From Elusimicrobiota bacterium (lineage in GTDB: Bacteria > Elusimicrobiota > Elusimicrobia > UBA1565 > UBA9628), in assembly GCA_016218575.1 (NCBI GenBank), contig JACRDN010000014.1:124001-188000 (forward strand): a stretch of 64,000 nt of DNA, read 5' to 3'. Positions 51,457 to 59,897 of this stretch are shown in pieces; position 1 is the stretch's first letter; each line of letters begins with the position of its first letter. Made by a program: the position numbers and the translations under genes. The notes under the pieces were generated by a model, which had not been told where the DNA came from, searched no databases, and was given only the letters and a program-made list of their open reading frames with translations.

Positions 51457-52143
51457 ATGATCAAAGCCGTTATTTTTGACATCGACAACACCCTCACCGA
51501 CTTCATGAAAATGAAGCGGGCGGCCATCGATTCCGCGGTGGAGGGGATGATGGACGCGGGGCTTAAAATCGAGAAGGAGAAAATGGTCGAGAAGATATTC
51601 GATCTCTATTGGCAGGACGGGGTCGAGGACCAAAACATCTTCGACAAGATATTGAAGAAGGAATTCGGCCGCATAGACTACAAGATACTGGCCGCCGGGA
51701 TCATCGGCTACCGCCGGGCCAAGGCCGGGACCATGGCGCTCTACCCCCACGTGAGCCTCGCCTTGACCCAGCTCATGAAGATGGGGATCCGCTGCGTGGT
51801 GGTCTCCGATGCTCCCAAGCTCGCGGTTTGGCTGCGCATCGTGGGCCTGGGCCTGCACAACTATTTCGACGAGGTGATCACCTCCGAGGACACCGGGGTC
51901 AAGAAGCCCGCCCCGGAGCCTTTCCGCCGCGCCCTCAAGGTCCTCGGCACCAAGCCCGAGGAGACCCTCATGGTGGGCGACTGGGCCGAGCGCGACATGA
52001 CCGGGGCCAAGAACCTCGGCATCCGCACGGCCTGGGCCAAGTACGGCGACACCTTTGACACCAAGGACTCCGGCGCCGAGTTCGAGCTCGACGACATCAG
52101 CGAGCTCGTGGACATCATCCGCAAGGAAAACCAGGCCGGGTGA
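51457..52143 (+). CDS. HAD-superfamily phosphatase
   Basis: Phosphatase of the HAD family, 228 residues from the chosen start. Motif I is FDIDNTL, the helical cap lies at about 25-90, motif II is VVVSDAP, and motif III/IV are KKPAPEPFRRAL and MVGDWAERDMTGAKNLG. The order and spacing are those of phosphoglycolate phosphatase or haloacid-type enzymes, but the substrate is not deducible. The ATG at 51457 begins MIKAVIFDIDN directly and has a GGGAGG site. Its stop overlaps the subtilase GTG (GTGA). Confidence 0.9.
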   Translation: MIKAVIFDIDNTLTDFMKMKRAAIDSAVEGMMDAGLKIEKEKMVEKIFDLYWQDGVEDQNIFDKILKKEFGRIDYKILAAGIIGYRRAKAGTMALYPHVSLALTQLMKMGIRCVVVSDAPKLAVWLRIVGLGLHNYFDEVITSEDTGVKKPAPEPFRRALKVLGTKPEETLMVGDWAERDMTGAKNLGIRTAWAKYGDTFDTKDSGAEFELDDISELVDIIRKENQAG

Positions 52144-53708
52144 GGACGCTCGCCCTAATTTTCTGCCTCGGCGTCCTGACGGCGGACTCCGCCCTGGCCC
52201 TCAAGATCGAGAGGCTGGCGGGGGCCTCGGCCAAGGACAGGGTCCTAGAGGTGGTGGCCGAGGAGCTTCTGGTCAAGTTCGCAAGCCCCACCGCTTCCGC
52301 CGAGAAGGCCCGGATACTCGCCGCCGCCGGGGCCGAGGTGAAGGCGGAGCTCGAGTCCATCGGTTGGACCGTGGTCAAGTTCCAGGCGGGAACGCCGGTC
52401 TCGGCCGCCTTGCGCGCGGCCAAGAATCTCCCCCGGGTGGAAGCCGTTTCGCCCCACCGGGTGTACCGCCCTAGCCGCGCGCCCAACGATGCCTTGGTCA
52501 ACGCCCAGTACGCTCTGGCCCAGATCAACGCCTTCGCGGGCTGGGAGTTCGAGGTGGGAAACACCGCGGCCGTGACCGTGGCCGTGATCGACTCCGGGAT
52601 AGACGGGACCCAGCCCGAGCTGTCGGGCAAGCTCGTGGCGGGGGCCAGCCGCTTCTGCGACCCGAGCGGGCTCCCGGGCTGTGTGGCCAACAACCCTCCC
52701 ACGCCCGCCTGCAACCACGCCACCCGCGTGGCCGGGATCGCGGCAGCTTCCTCGGACAACGGCTCCTCGATCGCGGGACTCTCCTGGGGGGCGGGCCTCG
52801 TCTCCCTCAAGGTTTTCGCCGACGCCGACTGCGCGGCGGGGTTTCCCGAGTGCTCGGCCGGGGCCTGCGTCACCGCCGACAACGGGATCATCAACGCCCT
52901 CAACTACGCCCGGGGCATCCAGGACGGGGCCGGGGTGGGCAAGGTCGTGGTCAACTTGAGCCTGGGCGGAGCCGGGGCCTGCGCTGCCCCTCTGCAGGCC
53001 GCCGTCACCAACGCGGTGAACGCCGGTGTTGTGGTCGTGGCCGCGGCGGGGAACTCCGGGGGGGCGGTGGAATCCCCGGCCAATTGCGCGGGAGTGATTC
53101 CGGTGGGCGCCACGGACTCCGGCAACGGCGTGGCTTATTTTTCCTCGCGGGGGGCGGAGCTCTCGGCCGGGGGCGTGGTGGCTCCCGGGGTAAGCGTACT
53201 CACCACTGACTTGAACGCGGCCTCTGCATCCGCCTCCGGCACCTCGTTTGCCTCCCCCCACGTGGCGGGCCTGGCGGCCCTCATTCTCTCGGCTAAATCC
53301 GGCATGACCCCGGCCCAGGTCCAGAGCGTTATCCGCGGGGGAGCCGATAATATCGGAGATAGTGCCTCAGCTCAGGGCGCGGGCCGGGTCAACGCCTTCC
53401 GGGCTCTCCGCCTGGCCGTCAACGGCACCTTGGCGGGCTCTGCCGGGGAGACCAAGGCCATAGCCTTCCCCAACCCCTTCCGGGTCTCCCGCCACGGCCG
53501 GCTTTCCTTCAGCATCCCGCCGAGCCTGCAGGGCGCGCAGGCCAAGATAAAAATCTACACCGCCAGCTACGAACTGGTGCGCGAGCTTACCGGCCTTTCC
53601 TGGAACGGCTTGAATGAAAACGGCCAGGCCGCGGCCAGCGGGTCCTATATTTTTCTGATTTCGACCGAGAAGGGAACGGGCTCCGGCCGGTTCTCGGTGA
53701 TCAATTGA
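52140..53708 (+). CDS. Secreted S8 subtilisin-like protease with FlgD-like C-terminus
   Basis: The 522-residue extracellular serine protease has a signal peptide (LALIFCLGVLTADSALA) and an inhibitor-like prodomain (about 30-110; ELLVKFASPTASAEKARILAAAGAEV). The catalytic triad is D151 (VIDSGIDG), H193 (NHATRVAGIAA) and S369 (SGTSFASPHVAG). The C-terminal 90 residues (AIAFPNPFRVSR...WNGLNENGQAAASGSYIF) match FlgD-type immunoglobulin domains found at the end of many secreted proteins. The start is a GTG overlapping the HAD stop. Confidence 0.93.
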   Translation: MRTLALIFCLGVLTADSALALKIERLAGASAKDRVLEVVAEELLVKFASPTASAEKARILAAAGAEVKAELESIGWTVVKFQAGTPVSAALRAAKNLPRVEAVSPHRVYRPSRAPNDALVNAQYALAQINAFAGWEFEVGNTAAVTVAVIDSGIDGTQPELSGKLVAGASRFCDPSGLPGCVANNPPTPACNHATRVAGIAAASSDNGSSIAGLSWGAGLVSLKVFADADCAAGFPECSAGACVTADNGIINALNYARGIQDGAGVGKVVVNLSLGGAGACAAPLQAAVTNAVNAGVVVVAAAGNSGGAVESPANCAGVIPVGATDSGNGVAYFSSRGAELSAGGVVAPGVSVLTTDLNAASASASGTSFASPHVAGLAALILSAKSGMTPAQVQSVIRGGADNIGDSASAQGAGRVNAFRALRLAVNGTLAGSAGETKAIAFPNPFRVSRHGRLSFSIPPSLQGAQAKIKIYTASYELVRELTGLSWNGLNENGQAAASGSYIFLISTEKGTGSGRFSVIN

Positions 53709-54077
53709 ATGGCCGGGCCATTTTTTGTAGCCTTTAACCGGACACGGGGGTTCGAGATCGCGTGCAAGGTGGAGAAGGCCGAGGATTACGAGTCGCGAAG
53801 CCGCGGGCTCTTGGGCCGGGAGAGGCTCGAGCCTGCGGGGGGCCTTTGGATCCATCCCTGCCCCATGATACACACGTTTTTCATGAAATTTCCCATTGAC
53901 GTTCTGTTTCTCGACAAGGGCATGACGGTGGTTCGCGTCCTGGAGAATCTTAAGCCCTGGCGGCTGTCCCCGTGGGTGCTGTCGGCCCGCAGCGTCTTGG
54001 AGCTGCGGGCGGGCAGTTTGGGAGGCCGGACGTTTCCGGGCGACCAGGTGGAGTTGGTGTCGGAGTTGGTGCCGTAA
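53709..54077 (+). CDS. DUF192 family protein
   Basis: The 122-residue protein has the DUF192 core: GLLGRERLEPAGGLWIHPCPMIHTFFMKFPIDVLFLD, VVRVLENLKPWR and LELRAGSL. The function of the family is unknown. Most members are exported, but this one lacks an obvious signal peptide. The ATG follows the subtilase stop immediately, and its own stop abuts the mutase start, so it bridges two unrelated genes in one run. Confidence 0.85.
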   Translation: MAGPFFVAFNRTRGFEIACKVEKAEDYESRSRGLLGRERLEPAGGLWIHPCPMIHTFFMKFPIDVLFLDKGMTVVRVLENLKPWRLSPWVLSARSVLELRAGSLGGRTFPGDQVELVSELVP

Positions 54078-55652
54078 ATGGAAGAGAATTTATTCCGTAC
54101 CCCTTCCGGCGTCGATATTCAACGCTACTACGGCCCGGAAAACTCTCCCAGCCCGGACTTTCCGGGAAAGCCCGGACGATATCCCTATACCCGGGGCATC
54201 CAGAGGACCATGTACCGCGGCCGGCTCTGGACCATGCGCCAGTACGCGGGTTATGGCACGGCCAAAGAGACCAACGAGCGCTTCCGCTGGCTCCTGTCCC
54301 AGGGTCAAACCGGGCTTTCCACCGCCTTCGACCTTCCCACCCAGATGGGGCTCGACGCGGACGATCCCCGCGCCCGGGGGGAGGTCGGGCGGGTGGGTGT
54401 GCACGTCGGGACTTTGGCGGACATGGAGCAGCTCTTCGATTCCATTCCCCTGGACCAGGTCTCGACTTCTCTTACCATCAACGCCACGGCCGCCGTCATC
54501 CTCGCTTTCTACGTTGCCGCGGCCAAGCGCCGGGGCGTCGAGCCCAGGCTCCTGCGGGGCACGCTTCAGAACGACATTTTGAAGGAGTTCCTGGCCCGCG
54601 GCACCCAGATATACCCCGTGGGGCCGAGCCTGAGGCTCGCCGTGGACGTCATGGAGTACTCCTTCAAGAACCTGCCCAACTTCCATCCCGTTTCCATCTC
54701 AGGCTACCATATCCGTGAGGCGGGCTCTGACGCGGTGCAGGAGATATCCTTCACCTTCGCCAACGCTGAGATCTACTTGAAGGAGATCCTGGCCCGCGGC
54801 GTCGGCGTGGACGAGTGTGGGCCCAGGCTCGCCTTCTTTTTCGGCTGCCACAACCATTTCTTGGAGGAGATCGCCAAGTTCCGCGCGGCCCGGCGGGTTT
54901 GGGCCACAGTGATGCGGGAGGATTACTCGGCCCAGGACCCTAAGAGCCTCTCTTTGCGCTTTCACGTCCAGACCTGCGGCTCCACCTTGACGAGCGCGCA
55001 GCCGCGCAACAACGTGGTCCGGGTGGCTTTGCAGGCCATGGCCGCGGCCTTGGGGGGAGCTCAATCCCTGCACACCAACGCCTACGACGAGGCCTTGGCC
55101 TTGCCTACCCAGGAGTCGGCGGAGCTTGCCTTGAGAACCCAGCAGATCTTGGCGCATGAGACTGGGGTAGCCGACACGGTGGACCCGGTGGGCGGCGCCT
55201 TCGCGGTGGAATCGCTCACCGCGGAGCTCGAGAAGCGGATTTTGGAGAGCTTGGGCCGGATCCGCCAGCAAGGCGGCATTCGTGGCCTGATCGAGAGCGG
55301 CCAGGCCCAGTCCGAGATACAGGAAAGGGCCTACCAGTACCAGCGCGGGTTGGAGTCCGGGGCGCGCAGGATCGTGGGAGTCAACTGCCTGCAGTCGTCG
55401 GAGCCAAGAAAATGTTTGGCGACTCTGAAAGTGCCGCCGGGCGTCGAGCGCGAGCAGTTGAAGAAGCTCAAGAAATTCAAGGAGCGCCGGGACCGGTCCT
55501 GCGTCCGTCGCGCTCTTGAAAACTTGTCCGAGGCCGCCGCTTCCAAGGAAAATCTCTTCCCCGTCATTTTGAGCTGCGTAGAATCCTCGGCTACGCTAGG
55601 GGAAATCTGCGGCGTTCTGCGCCGCCAATTCGGAGAGCATCATGCCCGTTAG
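54078..55652 (+). CDS. Methylmalonyl-CoA mutase large subunit (catalytic domain)
   Basis: Adenosylcobalamin-dependent mutase interconverting methylmalonyl-CoA and succinyl-CoA. The 524-residue product carries the TIM-barrel part: YPYTRGIQRTMYRGRLWTMRQYAGYGTAKETNERFR, GQTGLSTAFDLPTQMG, SISGYHIREAGSDAVQE, FHVQTCGSTLTSAQPRNN and HTNAYDEALALPTQE. The B12 domain is encoded separately at 58529, as in archaeal-type split mutases. It overlaps the next gene by 11 nt. A nearby epimerase, MeaB and carboxyltransferase complete the pathway. Isobutyryl-CoA-type mutases are an alternative. Confidence 0.93.
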   Translation: MEENLFRTPSGVDIQRYYGPENSPSPDFPGKPGRYPYTRGIQRTMYRGRLWTMRQYAGYGTAKETNERFRWLLSQGQTGLSTAFDLPTQMGLDADDPRARGEVGRVGVHVGTLADMEQLFDSIPLDQVSTSLTINATAAVILAFYVAAAKRRGVEPRLLRGTLQNDILKEFLARGTQIYPVGPSLRLAVDVMEYSFKNLPNFHPVSISGYHIREAGSDAVQEISFTFANAEIYLKEILARGVGVDECGPRLAFFFGCHNHFLEEIAKFRAARRVWATVMREDYSAQDPKSLSLRFHVQTCGSTLTSAQPRNNVVRVALQAMAAALGGAQSLHTNAYDEALALPTQESAELALRTQQILAHETGVADTVDPVGGAFAVESLTAELEKRILESLGRIRQQGGIRGLIESGQAQSEIQERAYQYQRGLESGARRIVGVNCLQSSEPRKCLATLKVPPGVEREQLKKLKKFKERRDRSCVRRALENLSEAAASKENLFPVILSCVESSATLGEICGVLRRQFGEHHAR

Positions 55653-57441
55653 AGGCCTGCAGAGGCGCAAGAATGCCAACGAGATTCTGGCGGGGCGCGA
55701 ACTCCTCTCGGCCGACCAGGCCAAGGAAGTCGAGGCGCACTGCCGCAAGACCAACGCGCTCTTCCAGCAGGCGGTCCTGGATTTGAATTTCCTCGGCAAG
55801 CCCCAGCTTCTCAAGTGCCTGGCCGAGGAGTGGCAGGTCAAGGCCGTGGACTTGAACCAAATGGACGTGGAGATCGAAATCGCCAAGATCATCCCCGAGG
55901 CGGTGGCCCGCAGGCACCTGGCCATTCCCTTCGCCAAGGAGGAGAACGCGCTCTTCATCGCCATGGCCGATCCCCTGGATTTCTTCGTCTCGGAGGACAT
56001 CCAGCTGCGCACGGGCCTCGAGATCAAGCCTTATCTGGCCATGCCCAACGACATTCTCGCGGCCCTGAACGGCGCCTACGGCCGTGGGGAGGGCGACGCC
56101 ATGAACCGCCTCATCGCCGAGGTGGTCAAGAAGGACGGGGAGGACGCGGCCGAGGGCCAGATGGAGCTCGTGCCGGAGCAGGCCAAGACCGACATCACCG
56201 AGGTCGACGCCACCGCGCCGGAGGTCGAGAAGCTCGTCAACGCCGTCATTTTGGGAGCGCTTTCCATGAAGGCCTCCGACATCCACATCGAGCCCTTCGA
56301 GGACGCTCTGGGCAAGAACTCCAAGATTTTGCTCCGCTACCGCGTGGACGGGCGCCTTCTGCCCGGACCCTTCGAGGTCCCCTGGAGCTACCGCAACGCG
56401 GTCGCGGCCAAGATCAAGATCATGACCAACTCCATGAACATCACGGAGCGGCGCATCCCGCAGTCGGGGCGCATCCATATCCTGGCCCAGGGCAACCCCA
56501 TCGAGTTCCGCGTGGAGATGGTTCCCACCGTCTATGGGGAGTCATGCGTCATGCGCATACTCGACCGTAAATCCGTTCAGGTGGATATTCTAAAGATGGG
56601 GTTCATGAAGGACACTCAGGAGAGATTCTTGAGCCTCTTAAGGGGCATCGGGGGAAAGAAGAACTTCGGCCTGATCCTGGTCTGCGGTCCCACGGGCTCG
56701 GGTAAATCCACGACGCTTTACGCCGCGCTGAACCGCGTCAACCGCCCCGACATCAAGATTCTTACCGCCGAGAACCCGGTGGAATACAATCTCGACGGCA
56801 TCGTCCAGGTTCCGGTCAACCCGGACCTTAAGCTCGGGGAAAATAAGAAGTTCGACTTCGCCGCGGCCCTGCGCTCCTTCCTGCGCCTGGACCCCGACGT
56901 CATCATGGTGGGCGAGATCCGAGACGAGGAGACGGCCCATATTGCCATGGAGGCAGCCATGACCGGCCACTTGGTTTTCTCCACGATCCACACCAACGAC
57001 GCCTCCTCCGCGATCTCTCGCTTGACCGACATGGGGATACCCTCCTTCATGGTGGCGACCACCATCAAGGCGATCCTGGCCCAGCGCCTCTCTCGCCGCC
57101 TCTGCCCGGACTGCAAGATCCCCCATGAGCCGACTCCCGAGGAGGTCCAGATTTTCAAGGAGAACAAGGTCGTTATCCCCGCCGGGGCGAAGATCTTCGG
57201 CCCGCCCAAGGAGGGGGGCTGCTCCTCCTGCAAGAATCTGGGCTACAAGGGCCGGGTGGGTCTGCACGAGCTCTTGGTCATGTCGGACTCCTTGCGGACC
57301 CTCTGCCTCAAGGAGGTCGCGGCTGATCCAGTCCGGGATATGGCCATGAAGGAGGGGATGCGCCTTATCGTCCAAGACGGGCTCGAGAAGGTCTTGATGG
57401 GGCTCACCACGGTGCGCGAGGTCCTGGGAGGCGCTGAATGA
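55642..57441 (+). CDS. Type II secretion/type IV pilus assembly ATPase (GspE/PilB)
   Basis: The 599-residue hexameric motor ATPase has an N-terminal MshEN-type domain (QAVLDLNFLGKPQLLKCLAEEW...LAIPFAKEENALFIAMADP). Walker A is GPTGSGKS (349-356), Walker B is MVGEIRDEETA (around 424), and HTNDASSAISRL matches the His box. Zinc-binding Cys pairs are C488/C491 and C527/C530. The MshEN domain often binds c-di-GMP, which fits the HD-GYP gene next door. No pilin or inner-membrane platform gene is in the window, and its position inside a mutase run is unusual. Confidence 0.93.
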   Translation: MPVRGLQRRKNANEILAGRELLSADQAKEVEAHCRKTNALFQQAVLDLNFLGKPQLLKCLAEEWQVKAVDLNQMDVEIEIAKIIPEAVARRHLAIPFAKEENALFIAMADPLDFFVSEDIQLRTGLEIKPYLAMPNDILAALNGAYGRGEGDAMNRLIAEVVKKDGEDAAEGQMELVPEQAKTDITEVDATAPEVEKLVNAVILGALSMKASDIHIEPFEDALGKNSKILLRYRVDGRLLPGPFEVPWSYRNAVAAKIKIMTNSMNITERRIPQSGRIHILAQGNPIEFRVEMVPTVYGESCVMRILDRKSVQVDILKMGFMKDTQERFLSLLRGIGGKKNFGLILVCGPTGSGKSTTLYAALNRVNRPDIKILTAENPVEYNLDGIVQVPVNPDLKLGENKKFDFAAALRSFLRLDPDVIMVGEIRDEETAHIAMEAAMTGHLVFSTIHTNDASSAISRLTDMGIPSFMVATTIKAILAQRLSRRLCPDCKIPHEPTPEEVQIFKENKVVIPAGAKIFGPPKEGGCSSCKNLGYKGRVGLHELLVMSDSLRTLCLKEVAADPVRDMAMKEGMRLIVQDGLEKVLMGLTTVREVLGGAE

Positions 57442-58535
57442 CGGCCCCAAACGGGAGCAAGGCGGCGGACATGGACCTGGGGCTGGCCCTTGAGCTCTTT
57501 TCGATCGCTGGAAGCCTGAACTCCACCGTAGACCTCGATTTCCTCCTCCAGAAGATCGGCATGGCCGCCGAACGGCTCCTCGATTGCGAGGCCAGCGCCA
57601 TCATGCTCGTCAGCGACGACAGGAAGAGCCTGTATTTCAAGGTCGCCTCGGGGGATAAGGCCAAGGCATTGAAGACCATGACCTTGCCCTTCGGCCACGG
57701 CATCGCGGGCTGGGTGGCCCAGCATCAGAAGCCGGAGCTCGTCAACGACTGCGCCTCGGACCCGCGCTTCGCGGGGAAATTCGACAAGGCTTCGGGTTTC
57801 ATCACTAGATCGCTTCTCTGCGTGCCCATGCTCTACCGCGGGGAGCTCGTCGGCGTGGTCGAGGTCCTGAACAAGAGGCGCGGGCAGTTCGCGGAGAAGG
57901 AGATTGGCCTGCTTTCGAGCTTGGCCAGCCTCGCGTCGGTCGCCATCACCAACGCCAAGATCATATCGGAGCAGAAAAACTTTTTCTCGCACATCATCGA
58001 GGTCCTGGTGGACGTCATCGAGGTATCGAAACCGGCCATGGGAGAACACCCGATGCGCTCGGCCAGGCTTGCCTGCGCCATCGGCCGCTTTCTCGGGGTG
58101 GACGATTACCAGTACCGCATGCTCTATTACGCGGGAATACTCCACGACCTCGGCTACACCGCCTACAAGAACCCCCGGGTCCTGGCCGAGGTCGGGGTCT
58201 CTAGCGCCGCAGAGGAGCTTCATCCCCTCCTCTCGGTCAAGATGCTCGAGGGGGTCAAGATGCTGGAGGGGGCCCTCCCCATGATCCGCCATCACCACGA
58301 ACGCTTCGACGGGTCGGGCTTTCCGGGCAAGCTCTGGGGGGAGGAGATTCCTCTCGGCGCCCGCATCCTGGGGCTCGTGGAGAGCGTGGAGGAGATGCGC
58401 ATGATGGGGCTCAAGGGGGCGGAGCTGCGGGAGCGCGCCCTTCAGGAGGCCAAGAAGGGGGCGGGGACGCGCTTTGATCCCGCGGTCGTCGAGGCCTTCG
58501 TCGAGCTCATGAAAAATCAGGAGGCGGCATGGTAG
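57438..58535 (+). CDS. GAF-HD-GYP protein (predicted c-di-GMP phosphodiesterase)
   Basis: 365 residues: a GAF sensor domain (about 20-175; [56 protein letters not shown]) followed by an HD-GYP domain. Metal ligands are visible at HDLGY (H236, D237) and [13 protein letters not shown] (H285-H287), so the GYP motif reads GFP. HD-GYP enzymes hydrolyse c-di-GMP or cGAMP. The start overlaps the PilB stop by 4 nt, which suggests local control of the motor. It overlaps the mutase small subunit by 7 nt. Confidence 0.9.
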   Translation: MTAPNGSKAADMDLGLALELFSIAGSLNSTVDLDFLLQKIGMAAERLLDCEASAIMLVSDDRKSLYFKVASGDKAKALKTMTLPFGHGIAGWVAQHQKPELVNDCASDPRFAGKFDKASGFITRSLLCVPMLYRGELVGVVEVLNKRRGQFAEKEIGLLSSLASLASVAITNAKIISEQKNFFSHIIEVLVDVIEVSKPAMGEHPMRSARLACAIGRFLGVDDYQYRMLYYAGILHDLGYTAYKNPRVLAEVGVSSAAEELHPLLSVKMLEGVKMLEGALPMIRHHHERFDGSGFPGKLWGEEIPLGARILGLVESVEEMRMMGLKGAELRERALQEAKKGAGTRFDPAVVEAFVELMKNQEAAW

Positions 58536-58975
58536 TTTCCGCGAGTCCCTACCGAGTCCTCATCGCAAAGCCGGGTCTCGACGGACACGACCGCGGGGCC
58601 AAGGTGATCGTGCGCGCCTTGAGGGACGCGGGCTTCGAGGTCATTTACACGGGAATACGCCAGACCCCGGAAATGATCGCGCAGGCCGCCATGCAGGAGG
58701 ACGTGGACGCGGTGGGTCTTTCCCTTCTTTCGGGGGCCCACATGACGCTTTTCCCGCAGGTGACCGCCCGTCTCAAGGAGCTCGGCCTCAAGGACGTGCT
58801 TGTTTTCGGTGGGGGCATCATTCCGGACGAGGATGTCCCGCTTCTCAAGAAAAAGGGAATCTGCCAGGTTTTCGGCCCTGGCACGCCTCTTTCCGCGATC
58901 GTGGAGTACCTTAAGCAAAATCTTTCTCCCCAAGAGGCTCCGCCGGCACGTGGCGCGAAAAGGCGAGCGAGGTGA
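58529..58975 (+). CDS. Methylmalonyl-CoA mutase small subunit (B12-binding)
   Basis: The 148-residue cobalamin-binding domain shows the DxHxxG motif at D18-G-H20-D-R-G23 ([14 protein letters not shown]) plus [14 protein letters not shown] and [15 protein letters not shown], the usual GxSxL and GG segments. It pairs with the large subunit encoded at 54078. A Lys/Arg-rich tail of about 15 residues overlaps the MeaB start region. Confidence 0.94.
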   Translation: MVVSASPYRVLIAKPGLDGHDRGAKVIVRALRDAGFEVIYTGIRQTPEMIAQAAMQEDVDAVGLSLLSGAHMTLFPQVTARLKELGLKDVLVFGGGIIPDEDVPLLKKKGICQVFGPGTPLSAIVEYLKQNLSPQEAPPARGAKRRAR

Positions 58976-59897
58976 CCTGGCGGCGGGCGTCGGGAGAGGC
59001 GACCCAGCCTCGGTTTCGCGGGCTCTCTCACGGGTCATAGACGAGGCTCCGGACTCTGATTCCCTGATCCGGACTTTTTTCCCGAAGTCCGGGACGGCCC
59101 AGAAGATCGGGATCTGCGGGCCGCCGGGAACGGGCAAGTCCTCGCTCACCAGCCGCCTGGTCTCTCACTGGCGCAAGCGGGGCCTCAAGGTCGGCATTCT
59201 CGCGGTGGATCCCTCGAGCCCCATCACCGGGGGGGCGTTCCTTGGAGACCGCCTGCGCATCCAGGAGCACGCTATGGACTCCGGTGTGTTCATCCGGAGC
59301 CTGGCCTCGCGCGGCATGGTGGGGGGGGTTTCCCACACGATTTTCGGCGCGATCCATGTCCTCGAGGCCGCGGGATTCCATAAAATCATCATAGAGACCG
59401 TCGGCACCGGGCAGGACGAGGTGGAAATCGCCAAGGTAGCCGACACCGTTCTGTATTTGACCGTGCCCCACATGGGAGACGAGATCCAGGCCATGAAGGC
59501 CGGGATCATGGAGATCGGGGATCTATTCATCGTCAACAAGGCGGATTTGCCGGGAATAGACAAGGCCGTGAGCGACCTCAGCGCGGCCCTTGGCCTGGGA
59601 AGAGCCGCCGGGGCCTGCTCGGACGGCTGGGAAACGCCGGTGCTCTCGACGTCGGCTCTCACCGGTACCGGGGTCGAGGAATTGGGCCGCGCCATCGAGG
59701 CGCATTGGAGGCACTTGCAAGAGAGTCCCGCCGGCCGCCGGCGCCTCAAGGAGCAGCACCGCGAGGAGCTCTCTCTCTACATCTCGCGCCGGATCTTCAA
59801 GAGCGCTCTCGACCGCATCTCCGAGAAGCACTTGGAGGCGCTGGTCGAGCACAAGACCGACCCCGTGACCTTGGGGCTCGAGATTTTGGGGAAATGA
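58950..59897 (+). CDS. meaB: MeaB/ArgK-type GTPase (mutase chaperone)
   Basis: G3E-family P-loop GTPase that protects and reloads the B12 mutase. Seen: [17 protein letters not shown] as P-loop, [36 protein letters not shown], the [13 protein letters not shown] segment and NKADLPG as G4. The GTG at 58950 is chosen (315 residues, normal length); it overlaps the small-subunit gene by 26 nt. The open frame upstream of it is not MeaB. Its stop overlaps the next ATG. Confidence 0.92.
   Translation: MARKGERGDLAAGVGRGDPASVSRALSRVIDEAPDSDSLIRTFFPKSGTAQKIGICGPPGTGKSSLTSRLVSHWRKRGLKVGILAVDPSSPITGGAFLGDRLRIQEHAMDSGVFIRSLASRGMVGGVSHTIFGAIHVLEAAGFHKIIIETVGTGQDEVEIAKVADTVLYLTVPHMGDEIQAMKAGIMEIGDLFIVNKADLPGIDKAVSDLSAALGLGRAAGACSDGWETPVLSTSALTGTGVEELGRAIEAHWRHLQESPAGRRRLKEQHREELSLYISRRIFKSALDRISEKHLEALVEHKTDPVTLGLEILGK

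Noticed and set aside
50803-51858. 351-residue minus-strand open frame opposite efp and the HAD gene
   Set aside because: Shadow of two conserved genes; composition is random-looking.
58800-58949. In-frame extension upstream of meaB
   Set aside because: Lies inside the B12-binding subunit gene and is not MeaB-like.
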